Shown: positions 36,509-46,106, counted from the first letter of the stretch. The stretch is 64,000 nucleotides of DNA from Flavobacteriaceae bacterium S0862 (GCA_023015825.1 JALKAW010000003.1:205781-269780), one strand, 5' to 3'. The notes: generated by a model from the sequence alone, not told the origin. A program made the numbers and translations.

Positions 36509-36937
36509 ATGGTAAAAGACAAGCTAATTAATTTAATTTCTGAGACATTATCAATCGATAAGACATTAGTATTTGAAGATGCAAATCTTCGTTCTCTATG
36601 TCTTCTGTCAAATTACTTAGAAGGATTGGATAAAGTTGACAAGAAAAAAATAAAAATCAACAAAGACAGTTTAAAAAAGAATGTTTTTGAAAACGTAACA
36701 TATAAAGGCAACTATTTGTTTGCAGATATAAGTTTCTTATTTGAAAGAAAAGAGAATAAAAGTGTAATCTACAAAGATCTGAGAGGTAGAGACGGCTTTT
36801 ATAATTTTGAAATCTTAGAAGTGCTTCTTATTCTGGAAATTGAAAGCAAATTTGATATTCAAATACCAGATGAAGATTGGGATAATATTTTAACAGTTGA
36901 CCAGGCTCTCAATTCTATTGAAGAAGCAATAAAATAA
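36509..36937 (+). CDS. Acyl-carrier-protein-like protein with an insertion and no attachment serine
   Basis: This 142-residue protein ends with a segment (residues about 105-142: EVLLILEIESKF, DIQIPDEDW, ILTVDQALNSIEEAIK) that matches helices II-III of acyl carrier proteins. The first 25 residues also look like ACP helix I (KLINLISETLSIDKTLV). Between them lie about 75 extra residues. The DSL serine that would carry phosphopantetheine is missing at the expected place (NFEIL). The likeness may be structural only. It is next to the vWA gene, 1 base away. Confidence 0.6.
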   Translation: MVKDKLINLISETLSIDKTLVFEDANLRSLCLLSNYLEGLDKVDKKKIKINKDSLKKNVFENVTYKGNYLFADISFLFERKENKSVIYKDLRGRDGFYNFEILEVLLILEIESKFDIQIPDEDWDNILTVDQALNSIEEAIK

Positions 36938-36973
36938 TAATGTAACTCACAAACAAAGTTTAAATTAAACAAT

Positions 36974-37615
36974 ATGAAAAACCTTTTAGTTTTAATCACA
37001 GTCATTTTTACGCAAATTGCCTTCTCTCAAATTAGTGAAACATCAGAATTAATCATTGAATCTGATACAGATATGGCAATATTTTATTATAACAGAGGAA
37101 TAGATAAAATTGAATCAGAGGATTATAAAGGAGCTCTTCAAGATTTTGATAAATCTATTAGATTTAATCATAATGATGCAGATGCTTATTCCAATAGAGC
37201 TTATGCTAAAGAACAAATGAAGGACTTTATTGGAGCAATTGAAGATTATACCATAGCCATTATGCTAGAACCGAAGGAGGCTATGAACTATAATAACAGA
37301 GCAATGCTAAAATCTTATTTTGAGGCGTATGAAGGTGCTTTACAAGATCTTAATAAAGCCATTGAGTTTTCTCCAAAGGATGCAGACTACTTCAATAACA
37401 GAGGAGTTGTAAAACAAGATTTGGGAGATATTATGGGAGCCATTCAAGATTACACTAAATCTATTGACCTTGACCCAAATGATGGAATATCTTATTACAA
37501 TAGAGGTTTTTCTAAACAAGAATTAAAAGATTTTTTAGGTGCTTGCAAGGATGCCCGTAAATCACAAGAACTTGGCTTTGAGGCTAAAGAGTTGATTGAC
37601 GAAGTTTGTAACTAA
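36974..37615 (+). CDS. Secreted tetratricopeptide-repeat protein
   Basis: This 213-residue protein has a signal peptide (LLVLITVIFTQIAFSQ) and about four to five TPR units with the pattern AxxYYNRGxxKxxLxDxxGAIxDYxKAIxLxP. It should be periplasmic or membrane-bound and mediate protein contacts. It is 36 bases after the ACP-like gene and may be co-transcribed. Confidence 0.8.
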   Translation: MKNLLVLITVIFTQIAFSQISETSELIIESDTDMAIFYYNRGIDKIESEDYKGALQDFDKSIRFNHNDADAYSNRAYAKEQMKDFIGAIEDYTIAIMLEPKEAMNYNNRAMLKSYFEAYEGALQDLNKAIEFSPKDADYFNNRGVVKQDLGDIMGAIQDYTKSIDLDPNDGISYYNRGFSKQELKDFLGACKDARKSQELGFEAKELIDEVCN

Positions 37616-37670
37616 TTTAATCAGCTTAGAAGGTTAGTAATAAATCACTGTATTTTTACTACATTTCCTA

Positions 37671-38216
37671 ATGAAAAAACGAAATTTATCGATGAAGTGG
37701 TTATATGTTTTAAAAAAGACAAAAAATCTACTATGGAAATTGATGTTAGTTATGCTCTTTATAATTACTCCAATTTCTTTAACAGGCTATTTTTATCTAT
37801 ACGAAGAAACTAGTTTCGGAATGGCATTAGGCCAAGGGTTATTATTAACTTTTTTTGGTTTTGTATTGTTAGCCTTCCTTCACATATCAATTTCCTTTAT
37901 AATTAATTCTTTTAATAAAGATCCTTTGATAAGAGAAGAGTCACAGGATGGGATAATAGGTTTTGTTCTTGTTTTGATCCTTCCTATTATATGGATAATT
38001 TTATCTCAGTTAGATTTTATTAGTCCAAGTTCAAAAATTAACATTGGACTAGGGTTATTATTTCTTTTTATCGTTATTTTTTTTGGGTATGTATTTTACA
38101 AAACAATCAACGACCCCATGGTTAATAGGCAGAAAGCAATTAAACAATTGTTAATTTCCCTTGGAATAGTAGTTCTTATCGGTTTAATTGCCATAGTAAT
38201 TTTTGTCTTTACATAG
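37671..38216 (+). CDS. Integral membrane protein, unknown
   Basis: This 181-residue protein has four to five membrane helices (about residues 25-45, 55-85, 100-118, 125-145 and 158-180) and a basic N terminus. No family is recognised. The 270 bases after it (38217-38485) show no gene. Confidence 0.6.
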   Translation: MKKRNLSMKWLYVLKKTKNLLWKLMLVMLFIITPISLTGYFYLYEETSFGMALGQGLLLTFFGFVLLAFLHISISFIINSFNKDPLIREESQDGIIGFVLVLILPIIWIILSQLDFISPSSKINIGLGLLFLFIVIFFGYVFYKTINDPMVNRQKAIKQLLISLGIVVLIGLIAIVIFVFT

Positions 38217-38485
38217 TATAATTATCACAAAATTTATAAATGGATTTTAGGAAAGACCCTATTTACACACTGATTTCCAGAACCTATTAGTATTCATTTT
38301 TTTTGAAAACAAATCCTTTTTACTAGTAAAATAAAGATTAATCATATTGTAGGCTTTTTCTTTTTTTTAATTGTATGTTTGAATCTAAGTAATCCATACG
38401 ACTCACTCCCTATTAATTTATCAATTACAAAGGTTTTTTATAAGCCCTAAACCAACATTAAAATAACTTAACAAAACTTAATATT

Positions 38486-38956
38486 ATGAAATTTAAAAAC
38501 TATTTAGTTTTATTCTTTACTTTATTTTTTTTAAACTTCACTTTAACAAGTTATGCTTGTAGTTGCAAAAATTATATAGGGATGGAAGAACATATTTCTA
38601 GCTCGGAAATTATTTTCTCTGGGATAGTAAAGAATGTTGAATACTGCGAACTAGAAAGTGATGATAAAGGAAAGACACGGAAGGTTCAGTTATATACTAT
38701 TGAAATACTAAATGCTTACAAGGGTATTAATGGTAAGTCAATAGAAATTATTACAGGTCTTGGCTTTGGTGACTGTGGAGATCATTTTGCTATTGGGGAG
38801 GAGTATTTAATATTTGCTTATGATATTGGTTATACAAAAAAAAGCGATGGACTATATGAGACTAATATATGTGCATGGAATGGATTGGTTAATGAAAAAG
38901 AGGAGTATATAGAAATGTTAACCAGATTGAAATCTGATGGGGCATTTAATAAATGA
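38486..38956 (+). CDS. Secreted TIMP/netrin-like (NTR) domain protein
   Basis: This 156-residue protein has a signal peptide (LVLFFTLFFLNFTLTSYA) and begins its mature part with CSCKN, the N-terminal cysteine pattern of TIMP-type NTR domains; GDCGDHFAIGEEYLIFAY and NICAW follow as in bacterial members of that fold. Bacterial NTR proteins are mostly uncharacterised. It has its own leader and no partner gene nearby. Confidence 0.65.
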   Translation: MKFKNYLVLFFTLFFLNFTLTSYACSCKNYIGMEEHISSSEIIFSGIVKNVEYCELESDDKGKTRKVQLYTIEILNAYKGINGKSIEIITGLGFGDCGDHFAIGEEYLIFAYDIGYTKKSDGLYETNICAWNGLVNEKEEYIEMLTRLKSDGAFNK

Positions 38957-39041
38957 ATCATTTTAGTGTGTTTTGACTATCCTATCCATTTATATTACAA
39001 AACCAAATCAACATTGCAAGAACTTAACAAACTTATTTACC

Positions 39042-39983
39042 ATGAAAAAAACGATAGTATTATTAATTAGTTGGTTAATTTATTCAGTAAGCTATTGTCA
39101 AACTAATATTAACTATTCTAGTTTCGATGCTTGGAGACAAAATCCTTTAACAAAAAAAATGGAACACATTAAGGGCATTTATGAATCTGGTTATATTGAA
39201 ATAGATAATAAAAAGGCTACTGCTATTATTCATAGTTCAAAAACAAATCAGAAAGAATTATTTCAATTTACGTCATTCCGAAAAGTTGCAAATGATCACG
39301 TCATAGGTTTTGGCAGAGTTGAAAGACAACAAATGTTAACTTTTATTCCCGAGGACAGACTTCTTTTATTAAAAGTTAATGATATAGTAGTAATGCAGTT
39401 TTCTTTAATGCAATCTGATATCATTAAATTAAAAAAAGAGTTTATGTCAATTATTAGAGAAGTAAACCTAAAGGAAAACAAAATAGATAGTTCGTTTAGT
39501 CTAGATTTTCTTGATAGTGAATTCAATGGTGGAGGTTCATTCTCATCTAAAAATAAAGTTGACCTTTTAAGTCCAACAAGACCTCTTAATACATTAACCG
39601 TAGCACCACAGGGGGATAGAGTAGATATTTATAAGGTTAAAAAACAAATAATAAAAGATTATACGACAAAGAGTTACGACGTAACTGAAATGTACTTGGC
39701 ACTTAGGTATGAAGATGACACAAGTGAATTAGAAGAAGTTCAAATAATTCATAAATCATTAAATAGGACAGAGAAATATTATGTTACAAGTTCTGAGAAA
39801 AGTACAGAGGATGATGATTACTATGGACAAGTCTATTATACTATAAAAAATGTCGCAGATAACAAATATTCAAGGATTATGTTAACGTTGGATTTAAACA
39901 ATGAATTTGTTAGGATACTTCCTAATAATATAAATAAATCTTACACTTATACGTTAAGCCATTATCAAACAGTTTATAGATAA
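39042..39983 (+). CDS. Secreted protein of unknown function
   Basis: This 313-residue protein has a signal peptide (IVLLISWLIYSVSYC) and no other recognised motif. The ATG at 39042 is chosen over one 23 codons earlier because it places the signal peptide at the N terminus. The sequence is polar and beta-rich and may be periplasmic. Confidence 0.55.
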   Translation: MKKTIVLLISWLIYSVSYCQTNINYSSFDAWRQNPLTKKMEHIKGIYESGYIEIDNKKATAIIHSSKTNQKELFQFTSFRKVANDHVIGFGRVERQQMLTFIPEDRLLLLKVNDIVVMQFSLMQSDIIKLKKEFMSIIREVNLKENKIDSSFSLDFLDSEFNGGGSFSSKNKVDLLSPTRPLNTLTVAPQGDRVDIYKVKKQIIKDYTTKSYDVTEMYLALRYEDDTSELEEVQIIHKSLNRTEKYYVTSSEKSTEDDDYYGQVYYTIKNVADNKYSRIMLTLDLNNEFVRILPNNINKSYTYTLSHYQTVYR

Positions 39984-40027
39984 ATAAAGAAGTTTACTTT
40001 ATTAAACAATCTTAAAAAAACATAATT

Positions 40028-40252
40028 ATGGCAGGATTAACGGGGGGATACATTAAGGGTGGGTTAGGATGCATAGTCTTAACGATAGTAGTGGCTTCAA
40101 TAGTAATGTTTTTAGAGCCAGGGACTATTATAGATGCCATAAAAGAACAATTTTCAATGTTCGCAGACGGCTTGATATATCTAATTTGCTCCTTAGTAGC
40201 TTTATATTTATTGGCAAGAATTTTCGGGTTTTTTCAGAAAGATGACAAATAA
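40028..40252 (+). CDS. Small two-helix membrane protein
   Basis: This 74-residue protein has two membrane helices (GCIVLTIVVASIVMFL; LIYLICSLVALYLLARIFGFF). It lies 14 bases before a second small membrane protein, so the two may work together. No family recognised. Confidence 0.5.
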   Translation: MAGLTGGYIKGGLGCIVLTIVVASIVMFLEPGTIIDAIKEQFSMFADGLIYLICSLVALYLLARIFGFFQKDDK

Positions 40253-40266
40253 AACAATCAAAAAAA

Positions 40267-40470
40267 ATGAAAAAAGAAGACAGTAATAAAAGTAATAATA
40301 CTGGCTGTGTTATTGCATTAGTAATAGGGGTTCTGTGTTTTTGGGGATTATTTGGAATGATTGGCGGACATGGTTTTGGAGAGTCTATTGGGGCTAATGT
40401 AAAAGCATTAGGAATATTAGTCGTTTGTGGATTAGCTATATATGGATTTATAAAGCTAAATGATAAGTAG
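40267..40470 (+). CDS. Small two-helix membrane protein
   Basis: This 67-residue protein has two helices (GCVIALVIGVLCFWGLFGMI; ALGILVVCGLAIYGFIKL) after a charged N terminus. It is paired with the gene before it. Small paired membrane proteins near the end of an operon can be pore-forming, but no such sign beyond size is present. Confidence 0.5.
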   Translation: MKKEDSNKSNNTGCVIALVIGVLCFWGLFGMIGGHGFGESIGANVKALGILVVCGLAIYGFIKLNDK

Positions 40471-40496
40471 TTAATAATAGTATGTAATCAACTTGA

Positions 40497-40685
40497 TTGG
40501 AATAGTAGAAAAGAAAAGTTTAGTTCAGATAATAGATAATCCTTTCTTGTTACTATTCCAAAACACAGACCATGTTTCTGAATTTTTATTTTTTTTAAAA
40601 TTTTGAAAACACTTTTATAAAGTCGAACGCTAGATAATAGGCAAGTACCCCGCCCCCTTTATTGTTTTTGGGGCTATTGGGTACT
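40497..40685. repeat. Two inverted repeats before the replication-like module
   Basis: The 409-base gene-free stretch 40471-40878 contains TTGGAATAGTA (40497-40507) with TACTATTCCAA (40551-40561), and AGTACCC (40644-40650) with GGGTACT (40679-40685) enclosing GCCCC and GGGGC, a C-rich arm unusual in this A/T-rich DNA. Position before the ATPase/DUF3871 genes makes it a candidate origin or transfer site; no known origin sequence is recognised. Confidence 0.5.
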
Positions 40686-40878
40686 GCAATTCATGTTTGG
40701 GAGTTTTTTAAAAAAGATGTTTAGTTACTTCAAAATCATTACTCCCTTCTTTACTTATTCAGTATAAACACAAAACCAAAACTTTACATTCAACTCTTTT
40801 TAGGTCTTGGGTATAATCAAATTATACTCAGGCTAACGGTTGTGCCATTAAACAACTTCATTAAAATCATTTGAAATC

Positions 40879-41364
40879 ATGAACAAATCACAAGTTCTTT
40901 CAAACAAGCCTTTGGTCAAGGCGCATCCTACAACAGGAGCAATTATGACCTATTTCGAGAGTGAAAAAGGGGAAACTTTTGGGAAAGTAAGAGTTGACCA
41001 GAGAATGCCTGTTATCTCGAATGGCTTCATGTCATTTGCAAATAGGTCAGCATTCATAACTTTCGATGAAGAAATTGCAAAGGAAATGGAATCAATTCTT
41101 CAAGAGGATAAACCATACCCAATTGAGGGTAGAGTTGTCGTATCTGAAAGTTTAGAGCCATTTTATGAAGGGCAAGAACCAAAGACAAAAGGAGTCGATG
41201 GTGAGATAATAACACATTTAGGTTCACCAGTATATCGTGAGACCCAATTTGTGTTTGACTTGGAAACCAAGGACATACTTCTTGTTTCAGATAGAGATGA
41301 ACTATCTACTAGTGAAAAAACAGAAGTTACTGAACAAGTAATTGAAGAAGAACTGGTAATGTAA
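40879..41364 (+). CDS. Hypothetical protein upstream of the P-loop ATPase
   Basis: This 161-residue acidic protein has a beta-rich body (SNGFMSFANRSAFITFDEEIAKEM, IEGRVVVSESLEPF) and an acidic tail. It contains phrases such as GKVRVDQRMP but no motif I can name. It starts the group ATPase-DUF3871 and could be a DNA-binding accessory such as a single-strand-binding protein; that is speculation from context and the acidic tail. Confidence 0.55.
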   Translation: MNKSQVLSNKPLVKAHPTTGAIMTYFESEKGETFGKVRVDQRMPVISNGFMSFANRSAFITFDEEIAKEMESILQEDKPYPIEGRVVVSESLEPFYEGQEPKTKGVDGEIITHLGSPVYRETQFVFDLETKDILLVSDRDELSTSEKTEVTEQVIEEELVM

Positions 41365-41447
41365 TTTTTATTAAATCTTTATCGAGTTAGGACTTATACA
41401 AACAATGTGTAGGTCCTTTTTTTATTAATCAAATTTAAAATACGAAC

Positions 41448-42350
41448 ATGAAATTAAGAAAATCAGAAAGAAAACAAGCAAAAATAAAGCTAGCATTACA
41501 AGGTAGTGCAGGTAGTGGTAAAACATACAGTTCACTTTTATTAGCAAAAGGACTGACAAATGGAGATTTTTCAAAAGTAGCCATTATTGATACAGAAAAT
41601 AGAAGTGCTGACTTGTATGCACATCTGGGTGATTATAGTGTCTTATCTATGGACGCTCCATATTCTTCAGAAAAGTACATTGAAGCTATTGATATATGTC
41701 TTGAAGCTAAAATGGAAGTTATAGTAATTGACAGCCTAAGCCACTGCTGGGATTACTTACTAGATGTACACAGTAAAATGCCTGGTAATAGTTTCACTAA
41801 TTGGGGAAAGATAACCCCACGTCAAAATGCTTTTGTGAATAAAATACTCCAATCTAATGCACATATAATTAGTACGATGAGAGTAAAACAAGATTATGTG
41901 TTAAATCAAAAGAATGGAAAGTTCGTGCCAGAGAAAGTAGGCTTAAAGGCAATCCAAAGAAATGATTTAGACTATGAATTCACAATAGTTTTTGACATAG
42001 ACATAGCTCATCAAGCAAAAGCTACTAAAGATCGGAGTGGTTTATTCATTGACAAGCCAGAGTTTGTTATTAATGCAAGCACAGGTAAAAAGATACGTGA
42101 ATGGTGTGACAATGGTACTGGTACAGAACAAGAGATGCTTACAACCATTGCTAATGAGATTATTTCATGTACTACAATTAGTGGATTGCATCATATTTAT
42201 CAGAAGTACCCTGACTATCAAACTAAAATTAAGGATACGATACTTTTAAGAAAAACAGCTATTGAAAATGCTGCTTCACAAGTAATACCAAACAATCAAA
42301 TTATTGAACAATTTAAAAACAAAGACAATGGAATTAGTGACAACAAATAA
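41448..42350 (+). CDS. RecA-like P-loop ATPase (Sak4/phage-type AAA)
   Basis: This 300-residue ATPase has Walker A GSAGSGKT at residues 19-26 and Walker B VIVIDSLSHCW at about 95-105, in the size and layout of the phage-type AAA proteins, including Sak4-like recombinases, found in phages and mobile elements. It probably forms a filament or ring on DNA. Its end overlaps the DUF3871 start by 23 bases, so the two are coupled. Confidence 0.8.
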   Translation: MKLRKSERKQAKIKLALQGSAGSGKTYSSLLLAKGLTNGDFSKVAIIDTENRSADLYAHLGDYSVLSMDAPYSSEKYIEAIDICLEAKMEVIVIDSLSHCWDYLLDVHSKMPGNSFTNWGKITPRQNAFVNKILQSNAHIISTMRVKQDYVLNQKNGKFVPEKVGLKAIQRNDLDYEFTIVFDIDIAHQAKATKDRSGLFIDKPEFVINASTGKKIREWCDNGTGTEQEMLTTIANEIISCTTISGLHHIYQKYPDYQTKIKDTILLRKTAIENAASQVIPNNQIIEQFKNKDNGISDNK

Positions 42351-43308
42351 CAAAATAATTAATCAAGTTATATCAGAAAAAGATGTTATTGCTCCAATAA
42401 ATCCTTTCATTGAATCGAATACTAAAGAAGTAACATTTGAGTATTTAAAGAATGACTGTATAATACCAGTCTTTTCTAAAGATATGGAGTGTACGCTGGC
42501 TCATCATGAGTTTATAAAAACTACTCAAGAATGTGTAAGAGCAATATTTGAAGGACAGAATATATCAAACCCAGAAATGAGAGTAAGCCATAAAGTTATG
42601 GGACGTGTGCCTTCAGCAATAAGTAAACCTGTTAAGGAATTATTGGAACACGAAAAGACTCAATATTTTGAAAGAATGATGTTTAAAATTGATGTACCAA
42701 GTATAACAGAGCTTGTTGGTGGCAACAGATTGTGCTTGTCTTTAATCGCAGTTAGGGCATATAACCAAGAAAATCTTTATAGCTATAAGAGCTATGAAAA
42801 ATTTAAAATTGGAATTGGTTTCTTAAATTACGCATGCACAAATATGTGTTTAAGTTCAGATGGTTTAGTAGATGAGTTAAGAGCATCCTCCGCAGATGAA
42901 CTCAAGAAAAAAATTATGGATTTAATAGGAAGTTATGAAATGCAAAAGCATTTAAATACTTTAAAAAGATTTACCGAGTATTATTTGACGGAGAAAGAAT
43001 TTGCTAAGTTTTTAGGGAAATGTAGAATGTATAATTATTTGCCCAAATCAGAGAGGAAAGAAGTGGCTTCATTACAATTAAATGATGGTCAATTGAGTAC
43101 AGTTGCAAAAGGTTATTATGAAGATGAAAATTTTTCACGAAATAAGGATGGCACAATTAGTCTTTACAATTTATACAACCTTTTTACTTCAAGTATAAAA
43201 AATAGTTACATAGACACTTTTCTTAGCAGGAGTGTTAATTCGTATGAGATTGCTGAAAGTCTAGCTAACTCCATGCAAAATCAATCTGAAAATTGGTTCT
43301 TAAATTAA
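42328..43308 (+). CDS. DUF3871 family protein
   Basis: This 326-residue protein has the DUF3871 pattern (SHKVMGRVPSAISKPVKELLEHEKTQYFERMMF, SLIAVRAYNQENL, KIGIGFLNYACTNMCLSSDG), a family known from Bacteroidota mobile elements, of unknown function. The conserved asparagine/cysteine segment may bind DNA. It starts at the ATG at 42328; an upstream TTG frame is longer but unlikely. It follows the P-loop ATPase, a pairing that recurs in such islands. Confidence 0.85.
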   Translation: MELVTTNNKIINQVISEKDVIAPINPFIESNTKEVTFEYLKNDCIIPVFSKDMECTLAHHEFIKTTQECVRAIFEGQNISNPEMRVSHKVMGRVPSAISKPVKELLEHEKTQYFERMMFKIDVPSITELVGGNRLCLSLIAVRAYNQENLYSYKSYEKFKIGIGFLNYACTNMCLSSDGLVDELRASSADELKKKIMDLIGSYEMQKHLNTLKRFTEYYLTEKEFAKFLGKCRMYNYLPKSERKEVASLQLNDGQLSTVAKGYYEDENFSRNKDGTISLYNLYNLFTSSIKNSYIDTFLSRSVNSYEIAESLANSMQNQSENWFLN

Positions 43309-43337
43309 AATCATTTTATTAAATTTTAAATGATGAA

Positions 43338-43589
43338 ATGGATAAATATGAACTAGCTGAACAACTTAAATATAGTAGTTCAGAATGGCTTTACGTTGTG
43401 ACATGGAATAATATATTAAAACAGATTTTTTGTCCTTTCAAAGTCCTTGTGATGATAGATATAGGATCTTTAAGGAAAGGACAAATAGTATCTGTTGAAG
43501 CTGTGAAAGTTACAATGGAGTTGAAAACTGTATTTGTAATAGATGGCAGTGCTTACTTCTATTATTATTTTAATATTTTAATAGATTAA
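43338..43589 (+). CDS. Hypothetical protein
   Basis: This 83-residue soluble protein has a charged N terminus and a C-terminal hydrophobic strand (IDGSAYFYYYFNILID). It is 29 bases after DUF3871 and may share its transcript. No family recognised. Confidence 0.4.
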   Translation: MDKYELAEQLKYSSSEWLYVVTWNNILKQIFCPFKVLVMIDIGSLRKGQIVSVEAVKVTMELKTVFVIDGSAYFYYYFNILID

Positions 43590-44116
43590 GTGCTGTACTT
43601 TATAGGAGTTTATAAATTTTGTATAACCAAACTTTTGAGAACCCTCTCCTTAAAAAAAGGATCTGAAAAAGTATTATTGCGCAAGGAAAAGTATGGTAAA
43701 AGGTTGAGTTTTTAAACTTAGCCTTTTATGCATGCCAATCCAAAACACCCACTTTTGACTGGAATATAACCGAATAAATAATACTGACATTATTATACTA
43801 TGGCTATAATGTAATCCAGTTGGATTAAATTTCGTTAATAACTCTGCCTAAAACTAGTTGATATTGGACAACATCCTTAGTATCTTTTATACAATTGAAA
43901 CACAAAGAACATGCTCTCTTTTTGAAAAGAATTAATGTAACAATTTAGCTATAAAGCTAATTTTATTTTAGACAGTATGTTCAGTATTTTCGAATAGTGC
44001 TTGTTTTTATTACAGGCATTTTTTTGAGATAAGTTGGTATATTTTTCCCCCAAGATTGCTATATATACAATTTAAAAGGGATAAATAAAATACCACTAAT
44101 ATTAATAGTATTTAAA
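43590..44116 (+). other. Gene-free stretch before the helicase
   Basis: Over 500 bases without a convincing gene. It contains a hairpin at 43698-43727 (AAAAGG, TTGAGTTT arm, AAACTTAG arm, CCTTTT) that may end the DUF3871 transcript. Otherwise only A/T-rich DNA is seen. Confidence 0.55.
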
Positions 44117-45958
44117 ATGAAAATCATGGAAGTGAAGGTGAATGACGAGATGGTCATTAAAAGTAAAGGTAGTAAGTTTATTGGGGAATTTTTGGAAGAT
44201 TTACCCGATAATGTAATGTTAAACAAAGTAACCACGGGCAGTGGAATGACAAGTCTTGTATTGGCAAACCCTATAAAGTATGTCTTGGTTGTTCCATATA
44301 CTGCATTGATTAGTAATAAAGCAAAGTGGTGTAAAGAGCGAAATATAGAGTTGTGTGCTGTTTATTATGGTGGTGCAGATGAAGATGAAATTCAAGCCTT
44401 CATGGGAGATAAGATTATAACAACTTATGACTCTTTGGATAAGGTGACGAAAGTTTTAGAAAAACGCGGAGATATTAAAGAGTGGAAGGTGTGCATTGAT
44501 GAAGCTCATAAATTGGTGGACAGTGCCGCATTTAGACCAAAAGCAATAAATAGTGTGCTAAACAATTATAACAAGTATAAATCATATGTATTTGGTACTG
44601 CAACGCCGGTTAAAGACAAACATCAACTACCAAAATTAAGAAACATTAAAAAAGTAGGTATTCAATGGGATAGCTTAACTCCGGTGAAAGTTAATTATTG
44701 TCATTATGAAAGAGGAATAAATGATGTGACGGCTATTATTGCTTTAGGTTTTATAAATGGTGAACGTTCAGGGAATGCTCATATATTTGTTAATTCTGTA
44801 AGCAGTATAATTAGTGTAATTAAAAAGTTAGTTGGGGCAGGGATTACAGATGCTAAGGATATACGAATTGTATGTGCGAATAATAGTAGAAATCAAAACC
44901 TTATTGATGCTGAGTTGCCGGGAGAATTTCATATTTCACCAGTAGGATCTAAGGTGCGTAAAGTTAACTTCTATACGGCAACAGCATTTGAGGGTTGTGA
45001 CATCTATGATGAAGATGGTAAGTCATATATAATTACAGATGGATCAAAGGATTATACAAAAATTGATATTGTAACTGTTTTGCCTCAAATTATAGGAAGA
45101 GTAAGAAATTCCAAATTTAAGAATAGAGTAAGTTTAAATTACACTAGTAACCAGTATATAAATAATCTCTCTGAATCTGAATTTGAAGAAAGGGTCCGTT
45201 TTAATTTGAAGAAGGCTGAAAAAACTGTTAAGAAATATAAGTTGGTAAAAGATGATCCAACGATACGAAATACATTATTGGAAAATTTAAACGATTCATA
45301 TCTGATTGTTGATGGTGACGAAATAAAAGTAAACGAAAATGCCTGGTATAACGAAATGCATAATTTTACTACTATAAATAGTACGTATTATGTATCGAAG
45401 GATGGAACCGATAGTACGATTCAAGATGGAACGGTTATAAACAATGGAATAGATTATAACTATGAAGGCTTTGAGCGTATTAGTATTAAGGGTTTGAATA
45501 AAATTAAGTTAGGAAAAAAGGCATCATTCAAAGACTTGTGCTTAGATTTTATTCGTGTGTATAAAGAAAAGCCATCCCTTTCTAGGTCTGGTAAACTAGC
45601 GGAATTAGATAAGTGTGAACCTCTATTATCTATAGCTTTCCATAAACTAGGAGCGGAGAAAATGAAAGCCTTGGAGTACAGAAAAAGTAAAATTAATGAT
45701 GCATTATTATCTATAAGCAATAAGTATAATAATAGTTATAAGATTGTAAAATTTCTAGGGTTTAGAACAGGAGAATGGATAAGTAAAAGCGATATCAAAA
45801 CAAGATTAAAGGAGGCTTACAAAAAACTTGATATTACTTCAGCAGCTAAAGCAACTGATATTGTAAAATGGTATGATATTAAACCAAAAAATAAGAGTAA
45901 AAATGGTAAAAGTGTGTCTGGTTTCCTAATAGGTACATGTAAAATAAAAACAACCTAA
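44117..45958 (+). CDS. DEAH helicase-like protein with altered Walker A
   Basis: This 613-residue protein has an SF2-type N-terminal half: a P-loop position reading TTGSGMTS (residues 39-46) where the ATP-binding lysine is methionine (Met44), DEAH at 128-131 (VCIDEAHKL), GTATP motif III, and QIIGRVR motif VI. The C-terminal 250 residues are charged and unassigned. The SF2 motifs and its position after the ATPase/DUF3871 group suggest a replication-initiation role like origin-binding or D5-like helicases, but the lysine loss questions simple ATP hydrolysis. Confidence 0.75.
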   Translation: MKIMEVKVNDEMVIKSKGSKFIGEFLEDLPDNVMLNKVTTGSGMTSLVLANPIKYVLVVPYTALISNKAKWCKERNIELCAVYYGGADEDEIQAFMGDKIITTYDSLDKVTKVLEKRGDIKEWKVCIDEAHKLVDSAAFRPKAINSVLNNYNKYKSYVFGTATPVKDKHQLPKLRNIKKVGIQWDSLTPVKVNYCHYERGINDVTAIIALGFINGERSGNAHIFVNSVSSIISVIKKLVGAGITDAKDIRIVCANNSRNQNLIDAELPGEFHISPVGSKVRKVNFYTATAFEGCDIYDEDGKSYIITDGSKDYTKIDIVTVLPQIIGRVRNSKFKNRVSLNYTSNQYINNLSESEFEERVRFNLKKAEKTVKKYKLVKDDPTIRNTLLENLNDSYLIVDGDEIKVNENAWYNEMHNFTTINSTYYVSKDGTDSTIQDGTVINNGIDYNYEGFERISIKGLNKIKLGKKASFKDLCLDFIRVYKEKPSLSRSGKLAELDKCEPLLSIAFHKLGAEKMKALEYRKSKINDALLSISNKYNNSYKIVKFLGFRTGEWISKSDIKTRLKEAYKKLDITSAAKATDIVKWYDIKPKNKSKNGKSVSGFLIGTCKIKTT

Positions 45959-46052
45959 AATAGGCATTTTTATATAATAATAAATGGGCAGCTGACGCTG
46001 TCCATTATCTTTTAAAAAAATGACATTATACACGAAAATATATCTTGTTTTA

Positions 46053-46070
46053 TAGTGTATTTATACACTA
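46053..46070 (+). promoter_or_regulatory. Palindromic operator before the XRE gene of the defence operon
   Basis: TAGTGTATTTATACACTA is a perfect inverted repeat (8-bp arms, 2-base spacer) 36 bases before the XRE start, with a further TATACAC half near 46027. It has the place and form of a controller site, fitting autoregulation of the operon that follows. Confidence 0.7.
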
Positions 46071-46106
46071 ATTTAATTAACTTTAGGGTTTGTCAAATTT
46101 CATATT

